From: Solibacter sp039934035
GTDB taxonomy: Bacteria; Acidobacteriota; Terriglobia; Bryobacterales; Bryobacteraceae
Assembly: GCA_039934035.1 (NCBI GenBank)
Contig: JBDTMZ010000047.1
Coordinates: forward strand, 10,503 to 74,502
DNA length: 64,000 bases
Reading direction: 5' to 3'
A program made the translations under genes and the position numbers. The notes under the pieces are model-generated. The model ran no database searches. It was given only the letters and a program-made list of their open reading frames with translations, and was not told where the DNA came from. Of the stretch, positions 1 to 8,202 are shown piece after piece. Position 1 is the stretch's first letter, and every line of letters starts with the position of its first letter.

Positions 1-621
1 GACAAAACGCACATTCGCGACGCTCTGCACCGTACGCGGCACCGAGATGCCATCGCGAATCTCGTATTTCCTCACGAATGCCACCTTCTTCAGAAAGATG
101 GACGGATTCTTCACCAGGTAGCCCGACTCCTGCACCTTGAGGAACGTGACGGCGTCGATCCAGACTTCGCCCTTGAAAAGGCCCTCCCGCTTTTGCCTGG
201 GAGTGACTTCAAATACGTGGACTTCCCGGCCGCTACTCCGATCGGCGCCTTTGTACTTGAATTTATAGTTATCGGGCGTCACCGCTATCTCCGGCGCTTG
301 CTGGCGCTGGGCTTCGACTTCGGCGGAAAGATAGCGCGAAATGATTTCTTTATTGACGATGCCGTCGCCTTCGAACTGAGCCCTTTCGTAGCGGATCAGG
401 CCAAGCGGCGAAATGCGGCGCAGCGCGTGCAGTTTGCCATGCTTTTTCAGCTTCGGGAGCGAGGCATCGATTTCCACATCCATCGAGGCTTCCCGGCTCT
501 GCAAAGCCTGCAAATGCGCGGCGGTTACGTAGTTGTCTACAATACTGTCCGTCGTGGCCGCAGGTTCAGCGACGACGCTAAAAGTGAGAATGGCAATGCA
601 TGGAAAGACGCGGAACTTCAA
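1..621 (-). CDS. Secreted LolA-like protein, 3' end outside window
   Basis: The reverse strand is open from a TTG codon at 621-619 to the left edge, 207 codons with no stop. An AAGGA ribosome site lies six bases before the TTG, and no ATG or GTG gives a better start. The product begins LKFRVFPCIAILTFSVVAEP, which reads as a signal peptide. The remainder is hydrophilic, with alternating beta-type segments such as GEVWIDAVTFLKVQESGYLV and a run on to PRTVQSVANVRF. This pattern resembles outer-membrane lipoprotein-sorting (LolA/LolB-fold) proteins common in acidobacteria, like the one at 47002-47793. The function is inferred from pattern only. The gene is truncated by the window, not by mutation. 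Confidence 0.7.
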   Translation of the reverse strand, partial: MKFRVFPCIAILTFSVVAEPAATTDSIVDNYVTAAHLQALQSREASMDVEIDASLPKLKKHGKLHALRRISPLGLIRYERAQFEGDGIVNKEIISRYLSAEVEAQRQQAPEIAVTPDNYKFKYKGADRSSGREVHVFEVTPRQKREGLFKGEVWIDAVTFLKVQESGYLVKNPSIFLKKVAFVRKYEIRDGISVPRTVQSVANVRFV

Positions 622-677
622 ATATGATCCTTGGATAAGAGTTTAATGACCTAAGTGTAGCAGAATCTGACGCCCCA

Positions 678-699
678 GCGGCTTACAGGCGGAAGCCGC
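678..699 (-). terminator. Hairpin downstream of the TPR gene
   Basis: Arms GCGGCTT (678-684) and AAGCCGC (693-699) form a 7-bp stem with an 8-base loop, 15 bases past the stop of the 714-1763 gene. There is no T-run, so it may be a 3' stabiliser or a Rho-dependent end rather than a classical terminator. Confidence 0.4.
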
Positions 700-713
700 G
701 AGGGCTCAGGAAC

Positions 714-1763
714 TTAGCGGTAGCCGCGGATGGTCTGTGCCCGGCTGTTGAGGCGCGCGGCGTCGTCGAACATGCGCAGTTTTTCGCGCGCGATGGCCAG
801 ATTCTGCAGCGCATCGGCCAGTTCCGGACCGGGTTGGATGGCGAACTTCTCGCGCATTTCCACCGCCGTGGTGAGCGCCTCGTTGGCCTCTACCCAGCGT
901 TTCTGTTTGAGGCGCAGCAGTCCCAGATTGGTCTCCGCCAGGGCAATTTCCGCCACGCAATCCGGGCAGGAGGCGCGCAGAATGTCCAGGCATTGCAGCA
1001 TCGCCTTCTCCGCCATGCTGAGCTTTCCCTCGTGCATCAGAATCAGACCCTCCTGGCTGAGCAGGGTGGCCACTCGGGGGTGGCGCGGCCCCAGCGCCTT
1101 TTCGTACAACATAAGCGCCTTGCGGTAGAGCGGCAGCGCGCGGTCGATGGCGCCCATGTAACGGTGCGCTTCGGCCACGCTGGTGTAGGCGAGGGCGGTG
1201 TCGACGCTATCTTCCCCAGTGGTCTTAATTGCCATGGTCAGCGCCTCTTCGGCCAGCGCCAGTGCGTCCGCCGGACGGTTGTTGCGGATGCTGAGACTGG
1301 AAAGGCCTTCCAGGGTCCGCGCCGTCTGCAGGTCTTCGGGGTATAACGAACGCTCGATGGGCAGCGCCGCGCTCAACAGGGTCTCGGCCTTCGCCGCATC
1401 GTCCAGCATGAGGTAATTGCCCGCCAGCAAATTCATATTGGTGATAGTGCGGTGATGCTCCGGGCCCAGGGACTTGCGGTGCAGCGCCAACGCATTCTCC
1501 AGCACTTTGACGGCCGCCCCACGTTGTCCATCGCCCGCCAGGGCAATTCCATAATTGAGCAGCGTCGCCGCCATATGGCCTTCGTAAGGCTCGCCCATGG
1601 AGCGCCAGACGTCGATCGCTTCGCGGTAAAGGGGCAAAGCGTCCACGTAGTTGCTGGCCTCGGCCAGGCGGTTGCCCCGTCCGTTCAAGTTGATTGCTTT
1701 CTCGACGGGCGTCTCTGCCGCCGCGCTGAGAGTGAACAGAAGTCCAATCGCTAACCACTTCAT
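714..1763 (-). CDS. Exported tetratricopeptide-repeat protein
   Basis: This 349-residue protein begins MKWLAIGLLFTLSAAAETP, a clear signal peptide. The rest is a continuous series of 34- to 42-residue helical repeats of the TPR_10/TPR_12 (kinesin light chain-like) type, with recurring blocks such as ALPLYREAIDVW, ALALAEEAL and ALPLYRKALMLYEKALGPRHP. Such repeats are protein-binding scaffolds, here probably periplasmic. The ATG is preceded by GGAGG six bases upstream. No enzymatic domain is visible. The gene is separated from the UPF0182 gene by a divergent intergenic region. The exact partner or role cannot be deduced. Confidence 0.85.
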   Translation of the reverse strand: MKWLAIGLLFTLSAAAETPVEKAINLNGRGNRLAEASNYVDALPLYREAIDVWRSMGEPYEGHMAATLLNYGIALAGDGQRGAAVKVLENALALHRKSLGPEHHRTITNMNLLAGNYLMLDDAAKAETLLSAALPIERSLYPEDLQTARTLEGLSSLSIRNNRPADALALAEEALTMAIKTTGEDSVDTALAYTSVAEAHRYMGAIDRALPLYRKALMLYEKALGPRHPRVATLLSQEGLILMHEGKLSMAEKAMLQCLDILRASCPDCVAEIALAETNLGLLRLKQKRWVEANEALTTAVEMREKFAIQPGPELADALQNLAIAREKLRMFDDAARLNSRAQTIRGYR

Positions 1764-1896
1764 TGCGCCCTCCGGTTGTCTGGACGGATGGACGAATGCA
1801 ATGCCCGGAAGTTGCGTAAACTGGGGGTGAATTGGCCGCCGCTCCGGTGGTTAACTCCCGGATGTCACCGATTGTGCCCGGTGCTACCCTCAAGTC

Positions 1897-4626
1897 ATGC
1901 CACGGCAAGAACTTCCTTCCGCACGCCGCTCTCCCGCCACGCGCATCACGCTACTCATTTTGGTGCTGGCCGTGTTATTTGGCGCACGTTCGTTCGCGGC
2001 CTACGTCATCGAAATTGAGTGGTGGAAAGAACTCGGGCAGTTCAACACCTGGCTCAGCATGCTGTACTACAGCATCGCGCCGGTGGCTGCCGCGACGGTC
2101 CTGGCCTTCCTGGCGCTGTGGATTTCGCATGCGCGGGCGCTCAAGTTCGCCGGCACCGGACTGGGCGAACATCGCATGTACGCGCGCCTTTCCGCCCTGG
2201 CGCTGCTCGTGCTCGGCTGGTTTACGGCAGCCGGCGCGATCGACAACTGGACGGTGGTACGCTTTGCCGGGTCGCGCGGACTGCCGGCCGCCACCACGGC
2301 ATGGCACGATTCGGTGTTCAACCAGCCGCTGTCTTTTTATCTGTTCGATCTGCCGTTCTACTCCCTGCTGCGGGGCTACCTCCTGGCGGTGGTGATTCTC
2401 TGCATCCTGGTCTATTGGGTGGCCGCTCGCGGCTGGCAGTTGCGCTACCGGATTCCGGAAATGCGCGCCTCCGGAGAGATCGATCCTGCCATTTTGCGCC
2501 TGGAAGGTGGCCTGGAATCACGCTTCCTGCGCGGCGCCGGGGTCATCCTGCTGCTCGCACTCGCGTTGAAGTTCTACCTCGGGCGTTACGAGATGGTCTA
2601 CAACGAACACGGCACCTTCCTCGTGGGCGTCGACTACGTGGACAAGAACATCGGACTGCCGCTGCAATGGCTGATGATCTTCGCCAGCCTGGCCGCCTCC
2701 GTGTTCGTATGGTTTGGCCGCTGGGTGATGGCCGCGTCGATGGCGGTCGTGCTGGTATTGGATTTCGCCGCGCCCAGCCTGGTCAGCGCGCTCTACGTGC
2801 GCCCTAACGAAATCTCGCTGCAGCGCGACTATATCAAGACCCACATCCACGCCACGCGCAGCGCCTTCGGGATCGAGCAGCAGTTCAAAGAGGTGGAATT
2901 TAAGGCCAAGCCCGAAGCTCCCATCGACGCGGCGGCCCACCGTGCGATTCTCGACAACGTCCGCCTGTGGGACACGCGCGCGTTCCACGATACCGTGACC
3001 CAGATTCAGGCACTGCGCCCCTATTACGTATTTGCCGACACCGATGTCGACCGGTACACGATTGACGGCCAGTATCGCCAGGTGCTGTTGACGCCGCGCG
3101 AATTGGACCTCAGGCAACTGCCCGCGGCGCGCGCCAACTGGATCAACCCGGCGTTCATCTACACCCATGGCTACGGCATGGTGCTTTCCCCGGTCAGCAA
3201 AATTACGCCCGACGGGTTGCCTTCGCTGCTGATCGAGAACGCGCCGCCAGAGGTGAAGACGCCTTCCCTGAAGTTGACGCGCCCGGAACTGTATTACGGC
3301 GAAGTGACCCATGAACCGGTGTTCGTGCACACGTCGCGCGAAGAGTTCAATTACCCGAGCGGCGAGACCAACGTCTCATCGCGTTACGAAGGCAAAGGCG
3401 GCTTTCCGGTGTCGGGCTTCGGCATGCGCCTGGCGGCGGCGATCAACGAGGGCGAGCCCAATATCCTGCTGACCAGCTACCTCACCCCGCAAAGCCGCAT
3501 GATGATTCACCGCAAGGTGCAGGATCGGCTGAATCAACTGGCCGGCTTCCTCTCGTGGGATTCCGACCCGTACCTGGTCCTCACCGACGAAGGACGCATG
3601 GTGTGGATGGTCGATGGCTACACCACCTCCGATGCGCACCCCTATGCGCATAGCGTCGACGTGCCGGAAATAGGGCGGGTGAACTATATCCGCAACGCGG
3701 TCAAAGCTACCGTCGATGCCTACGACGGCACCACCCACATGTATGTGTTTGCGCCGGACGACCCCATCATCGCGGCCTACCAAAAGCTCTTTCCCGACCT
3801 GTTCCTGAGTAAGGACAAGATGCCGGCGGACCTGCGGCGGCACGCACGCTATCCGGAAACGCTCTTCCGCGTGCAGGCCGAGATCTATCGCACCTATCAC
3901 ATGCTCGATCCGCAATCGTTCTACAACAAAGAGGACTTGTGGGATCTGGCGCGTCACACGGCGGCCCAGGGCGGCGGCGCCGAGCCGGTCACGCCGACGT
4001 ATGTGGTGACCACCCTGCCGGATTCCGATAAACCGGAGTTCCTGCTGATTCTCTCTTTCACGCCGCGCAACAAGGACAACCTGATCGGCGTCATGGCCGC
4101 GCGCTGCGACGGCGAGCACCTTGGCGAAATGGTGGTATTGCAACTCTCCAAACAAGAGTTGATCTTCGGGCCCATGCAAATCGGCGCGCGTATCAATCAG
4201 GACCAGAATATTTCCAAGGACCTGACGCTGTGGAACCAACAGGGCTCGCAGGTGCTGCGCGGCCAGATGCTGGTGCTGCCGGTGGGCAATACGTTCCTCT
4301 ATGTCGACCCGATCTACATCCAGGCGACCGAGGCGCGCATGCCGCAGCTCAAAAAAGTCGTACTGGCCGTGGGCAACCGCCTGATTTATGCCGACACTTA
4401 TGAACTGGCGCTGAGCCAGCTTACCGGAAGCGCGCAGGAGTTAGTGACGCAGGCTTCGTCGACCGCGCCGGAGAAGACCCCAAGCGGCAGCGCGCCGGCG
4501 CCGGGCGATGCGCGCCTGCAGCAGGTTCGCGATCATCTGCGGCGCTACCGGGAACTGGCCTCGCAGGGCAAGTGGAGCGAGGCCGGCAAGGAACTCGAAG
4601 CCATCGAGGCCGCCGTCAGGCAATAG
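1897..4626 (+). CDS. UPF0182 family large membrane protein
   Basis: This 909-residue protein has about seven predicted membrane segments in its first 310 residues and then a long soluble region. Length, architecture and phrases such as IEWWKELGQFNTW and QPLSFYLFDLPFYSLLRGYL match the UPF0182 (COG1615) family, found in actinobacteria, cyanobacteria and some acidobacteria. The biochemical role of this family is unknown. The C-terminal stretch (about 850-909) is charged and rich in Ala, Glu and Arg, with a helical segment ending the protein. The ATG at 1897 lacks a good ribosome site. The gene stands alone, divergent from the TPR gene. Confidence 0.88.
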   Translation: MPRQELPSARRSPATRITLLILVLAVLFGARSFAAYVIEIEWWKELGQFNTWLSMLYYSIAPVAAATVLAFLALWISHARALKFAGTGLGEHRMYARLSALALLVLGWFTAAGAIDNWTVVRFAGSRGLPAATTAWHDSVFNQPLSFYLFDLPFYSLLRGYLLAVVILCILVYWVAARGWQLRYRIPEMRASGEIDPAILRLEGGLESRFLRGAGVILLLALALKFYLGRYEMVYNEHGTFLVGVDYVDKNIGLPLQWLMIFASLAASVFVWFGRWVMAASMAVVLVLDFAAPSLVSALYVRPNEISLQRDYIKTHIHATRSAFGIEQQFKEVEFKAKPEAPIDAAAHRAILDNVRLWDTRAFHDTVTQIQALRPYYVFADTDVDRYTIDGQYRQVLLTPRELDLRQLPAARANWINPAFIYTHGYGMVLSPVSKITPDGLPSLLIENAPPEVKTPSLKLTRPELYYGEVTHEPVFVHTSREEFNYPSGETNVSSRYEGKGGFPVSGFGMRLAAAINEGEPNILLTSYLTPQSRMMIHRKVQDRLNQLAGFLSWDSDPYLVLTDEGRMVWMVDGYTTSDAHPYAHSVDVPEIGRVNYIRNAVKATVDAYDGTTHMYVFAPDDPIIAAYQKLFPDLFLSKDKMPADLRRHARYPETLFRVQAEIYRTYHMLDPQSFYNKEDLWDLARHTAAQGGGAEPVTPTYVVTTLPDSDKPEFLLILSFTPRNKDNLIGVMAARCDGEHLGEMVVLQLSKQELIFGPMQIGARINQDQNISKDLTLWNQQGSQVLRGQMLVLPVGNTFLYVDPIYIQATEARMPQLKKVVLAVGNRLIYADTYELALSQLTGSAQELVTQASSTAPEKTPSGSAPAPGDARLQQVRDHLRRYRELASQGKWSEAGKELEAIEAAVRQ

Positions 4627-4707
4627 CAGGTGTTTTCGTAGTCACGCGATGACTGGCATCGCAGACCCGAACGGTTTCGTGCCTGAAGACGGCCTGTGAC
4701 AAGCCAA

Positions 4708-4763
4708 GTGGGGCAGGCATTCCTGCCGGCATTCCTGCCTGCCGCCGCCTTTAGGCGGCGCGA
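4708..4763. repeat. Dispersed double-hairpin repeat, copy 1
   Basis: A block beginning GTGGGGCAGGCATTCCTGCC and ending in GCCGCCTTTAGGCGGC plus GCGA recurs at 22930-22973. It contains two adjacent palindromes, GGCAGG/CCTGCC and GCCGCCT/AGGCGGC. This copy carries an internal 12-base duplication (GGCATTCCTGCC), which makes it 56 bases rather than 44. It lies in the 310-base gap between convergent genes, where I see no coding sequence. Confidence 0.75.
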
Positions 4764-4853
4764 ACTTTCCTGGCAGCGTCGCCGTCACTCCGGGCAGTCC
4801 GCACTCCGCTTCCAAAGGTCACCCGTTATGCGATCCGGCGACGCTGGAGGCGA

Positions 4854-4885
4854 AGCTGAAAGCTGACAGCTGAAAGCTGACAGCT
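4854..4885. repeat. Short tandem repeat, 7/14-base period
   Basis: The units AGCTGAA and AGCTGAC alternate twice and end with AGCT (32 bases). It lies between convergent genes and has no evident coding role. Confidence 0.8.
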
Positions 4886-4893
4886 AGGGCAGC

Positions 4894-4917
4894 GGCGGTC
4901 ACGGCAGTGAAACCGCC
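4894..4917 (-). terminator. Hairpin downstream of the NHL-repeat gene
   Basis: GGCGGT-CAC pairs with GTG-(AA bulge)-ACCGCC around a GGCA loop, about 20 bases beyond the stop at 4937. It is a plausible 3'-end hairpin for the minus-strand gene. No T-run follows. Confidence 0.35.
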
Positions 4918-4936
4918 CGCCGACCCGCCACCTTGA

Positions 4937-6823
4937 TTACGGACCCACAACGATCACAAGATTCTGTTCGTTTCTGACGCCGTCCACGGTCAGCTCGATG
5001 GTCTGATCGCCTGCAACGACGCTCGGAATCACGACGTTGAGTTGATACAGGCCGATGGTGCCTTGCAGTAAACCCTTGAACGATACGCTGGCCTCAATTC
5101 CGCCGATCTTTATCTGCAACGGAAGGGCGACCTCGGAGTTTTGGGCCGCAGCGACTCCCGCCTGCGTCGGAGGATTGGTGGGGCCCAAACCCAGGGCATA
5201 GATTGAGACGGTATCTCCGGGCTTGGGGGCCACGAAGGCGACTCCGGGAATCATGTTCGGCCGGCCGATATACGAAGTGAAGTTGGGCGTCAGCGCCACC
5301 ACGTACTGCTTGCCGCCGATTTTGAAGGACGTCGCGGTCAGCAGGGTTGGAGATAGACGGGAGCGCGTGACGCTAATCGCGTTGCTGGTGCCCTGGGCAG
5401 TCTCAATGCGGATCGGCACCGGTCCGGTCGCGGTGTCCTCCGGCACATTGATGTTGATTTGCCCGGGGCTCACATAGTAGATGAACGCAGGCTTGTTGTT
5501 GACGGTGACGCGGACCCCTTCAAGCGACGTGGGGGCGTTCGCTCCCGTGAAGTCGGCGCCGCTCCAGAGGCGGGAAACGCGGGAGAAGTTTTCGCCGTAG
5601 ATCTCCACGTACATGTTCGACGAGAAGCCGGCATTTCCCAGGAACGCCGGCAGGACCGGGTTAGTGGACCGAATGGCAGGTGGGCCAAGCGGCGGCGCAT
5701 TAATTTTGCGGATCCGGTGGTTGAGCGAGTCGGCAAAATAGACGTTGCCTTGCGAGTCTACCGTCAGCCCTGTGGGCGCGTTGATTGCCGCGCTGGAGGC
5801 GGCGCCGCGGTCCCCGGAGAACCCGGCCGTCCCCGTGCCCGCCACCGTGGTGATGATTCCGGTAGCCGCATCCACCTTGCGGATACGGTGACCCAGCCAG
5901 TCGCTGATGTACAGATTTCCGGCTGCATCGGCCTTGACGTCCCACGGGATCAAGGTGGCGCGAGTGGCGGGACCGCCATCGCCGAGATTATTGAGGAACG
6001 GGAGGGTGATTTCTCCGGTGCCGGCCACCGTGCTGATGATACCGTCGCGCGCGACTTTGCGGATGCGGTAGTTGGTGGTATCGGCGATGTAGACGTTGCC
6101 GGCGGCATCCACGCCCACGCCGTGAGGCGCATTGAGACGAGCGCTGGTGGCAGGACCGCCGTCTCCCGAAAATCCTCCGGGAGTGCCGAGGTTGGCGTTG
6201 ACGGTGCCACTCCCGGCGATCGTGTTAATAATGCCGAGAGTATCGATTTTTCGTACGCGCTGATTATTGAGATCGGCAACGTATATGTTGCCCTGGGCGT
6301 CGACAGCCAATCCGACAGGGTTGTTCAGTTTCGCGGCGGTGGCGGGTCCTCCGTCGCCGGAGAAGCCCGTGGAGGAAACTCCTGGCGCGCCGCTGCCCGC
6401 GTAGTTGGTGAGGATTCCGTTTGTACCCACTTTACGAACTCGCTGCAGACCGCTATCGGTGAAATAGAAATTCCCCACGGCGTCCACCACCACGTCCCAG
6501 GGACTGAAAATCGCGGTGGCACCCGCCAGGCGGCCTTCGGATTGATCGAGGCAAGCGGGTGGCGGGCCGCAGCCCGCAATGGTTTGCGTGAAGTCCGACG
6601 TCAATAACTTACGAATGCGGGAGTTTACGTAATCAGCGATGTAGACATTGCCAGCCGCATCCACGGCCACACCGTTGGGCGTATTCAGTTGAGCGTTCGC
6701 GCCCGGTCCGCCGTCACCGGACGCCCCTGCGGCACCCGTGCCAATGACGGTGTTGATCACGCCGGATTGGGCGCGGCAGAGAACCGCGCTGAAGACGAGG
6801 ACAGAAAGGTATCGCAAAGACAT
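4937..6823 (-). CDS. Secreted NHL beta-propeller protein with TIGR03437-type C-terminus
   Basis: A signal peptide (MSLRYLSVLVFSAVLCRAQ) leads into about six NHL-type repeats over residues 25-375. Each repeat has the pattern GDGGPA..A.LN.P.G.AVDA.GN.YIAD..N.RIRK, predicting a beta-propeller. Residues about 380-628 form a domain with VSPGQININVPED and LGLGPTNPPTQAGV. This is the TIGR03437 motif set that is highly expanded in Solibacter-type acidobacteria. The protein is probably exported and acts by binding; no catalytic residues are evident. The repeats are regular and intact. It converges on the UPF0182 gene. Confidence 0.9.
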   Translation of the reverse strand: MSLRYLSVLVFSAVLCRAQSGVINTVIGTGAAGASGDGGPGANAQLNTPNGVAVDAAGNVYIADYVNSRIRKLLTSDFTQTIAGCGPPPACLDQSEGRLAGATAIFSPWDVVVDAVGNFYFTDSGLQRVRKVGTNGILTNYAGSGAPGVSSTGFSGDGGPATAAKLNNPVGLAVDAQGNIYVADLNNQRVRKIDTLGIINTIAGSGTVNANLGTPGGFSGDGGPATSARLNAPHGVGVDAAGNVYIADTTNYRIRKVARDGIISTVAGTGEITLPFLNNLGDGGPATRATLIPWDVKADAAGNLYISDWLGHRIRKVDAATGIITTVAGTGTAGFSGDRGAASSAAINAPTGLTVDSQGNVYFADSLNHRIRKINAPPLGPPAIRSTNPVLPAFLGNAGFSSNMYVEIYGENFSRVSRLWSGADFTGANAPTSLEGVRVTVNNKPAFIYYVSPGQININVPEDTATGPVPIRIETAQGTSNAISVTRSRLSPTLLTATSFKIGGKQYVVALTPNFTSYIGRPNMIPGVAFVAPKPGDTVSIYALGLGPTNPPTQAGVAAAQNSEVALPLQIKIGGIEASVSFKGLLQGTIGLYQLNVVIPSVVAGDQTIELTVDGVRNEQNLVIVVGP

Positions 6824-7183
6824 GTAGGCGATGATACAAGATTCCCGCGAGCCTCCACAGCCTGGGTACGGTATGATGACACCTGTCGGCGAGACCCGCG
6901 TCGGTCTGCGATTTCATCAACCCAAATCCAGGAGAAATGCAGTGCACCGCTTCCACGCCGTCTTCGGGAGCGGAATCACGTCGCGCAGCGACGAGTCACA
7001 GTCGCGGGGCCGATCGCGTGCGTGAGGGCGTAGTCCGCCGTCAAGTTGAAGGTGCCGGTGCAGCGCGGCGGATTGGCGGATGAGGTGTCGGTTGCGGTAG
7101 TGTGGCAACGATCAGGTCAAGCGTCGTACATTACGGGTATCATCCTGGATGGATCCGGCGGGTTGTAGAGAGGAGCGCGGCAA

Positions 7184-8170
7184 ATGAGTCCTGGCAATTA
7201 CGCGGCGAAGCAGGTGGCGGCGGAGGGCGTGGAAACGGTCCAGTTGACCGACCTGGCGCGCAAGACCGAAGTCGAGATCGCGCCCGGCGTCGGCAACATG
7301 GCGTTCAAGTGGAACGTCGAGGGGCGGAACTATTTGTACTTCCCGTACCCCGATGCGGCCGCCTTCGCGCAGCGGCCGAGACTGTGCGGGGTGCCGTTTC
7401 TCGGTCCCTGGGCCAATCGCCTGGATGGCGATGCGTTCTGGGCCAACGGGAAGAAGTACCTGTTGAATCCGGGCCTCGGCAATTTGCGGCGCGACGGCAA
7501 CCAGAAGGCGCTCCACGGGGTGCTGGGATTCTCCAAAGAGTGGAAACTGATGGAGGCGAAAGCGGACGCCGGCAGCGCCTGGGCTACTAGCCGGCTGGAA
7601 TACTGGCGCCACCCGGACATGATGGCGCAGTTCCCGTTTCCGCACACGTTGACCATGACCTACCGTCTGCGCGACGGGCGTGTGGAGGTAGCTACCGAAA
7701 TCGAAAATCACGGCGACGCGCCGATGCCCGTGGGGATCGGATTCCACCCCTACTTTCAGTTGCACGACACCCATCGCGACGAATGGCACGTGCACCTCGC
7801 GGCGCGCGAGCATATGGTGCTGACGCCCCAACTGTTGCCGACCGGTGAAGGCAAACCGCTCGAATTTGCCGACCCGCATGCGCTGAGCGTGGGTCCGCTG
7901 GACGATGTATTCGGCAATCTGGTGCGCGATGCGGACGGGCTGGCGCGCTTCAAGGTGGAAGGCGGGCGCGAGCGCGTGACGGTGGCGTTCGGGCCGAAAT
8001 TCACCACCGCCGTGGTCTACGCGCCGCGCGGCCAGGACTATATCTGCTTCGAGCCGATGGCCGCCATCACCAACGGCTTCAACCTGGCGCACGATGGGGT
8101 GTACAAAGATCTGCAGAGCGTGGCGCCCGGTGAGAAGTGGAAAGAGAGCTGGTGGTTTAGCGCAGCCTAG
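7184..8170 (+). CDS. Aldose 1-epimerase (GalM-like)
   Basis: This 328-residue protein has the galactose mutarotase-like fold signature. The early region VPFLGPWANRLDGDAFW supplies the conserved N-R substrate contact. LHGVLGFSKEW supplies the first catalytic-region His, and IGFHPYFQL the second. A late Glu lies in DYICFEPMAAITNGFN. It would interconvert alpha and beta anomers of aldoses. An AGAGGAG ribosome site precedes the ATG. No signal peptide is seen, so it is cytoplasmic. The 360 bases upstream (6824-7183) hold no gene I can support. It converges with the YfhO-like gene and has no sugar operon around it. Confidence 0.88.
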   Translation: MSPGNYAAKQVAAEGVETVQLTDLARKTEVEIAPGVGNMAFKWNVEGRNYLYFPYPDAAAFAQRPRLCGVPFLGPWANRLDGDAFWANGKKYLLNPGLGNLRRDGNQKALHGVLGFSKEWKLMEAKADAGSAWATSRLEYWRHPDMMAQFPFPHTLTMTYRLRDGRVEVATEIENHGDAPMPVGIGFHPYFQLHDTHRDEWHVHLAAREHMVLTPQLLPTGEGKPLEFADPHALSVGPLDDVFGNLVRDADGLARFKVEGGRERVTVAFGPKFTTAVVYAPRGQDYICFEPMAAITNGFNLAHDGVYKDLQSVAPGEKWKESWWFSAA

Positions 8171-8202
8171 CGGCGCGCGGCAAGAGCCAGCCCTACCTCA
8201 GC

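Noticed and set aside
4627..4936. tRNA, small RNA or small gene in the gap
   Set aside because: Only repeats and a hairpin are visible; no cloverleaf and no credible frame.
6824..7183. Possible gene remnant with TATGAT and AGGAG-like signals near 6875-6935 and a 40-codon minus-strand fragment (GTFNLTADYALTHAIGP)
   Set aside because: No frame on either strand runs far enough or shows a family motif; signals may be decayed. Kept only as a note that the gap holds no supported gene.
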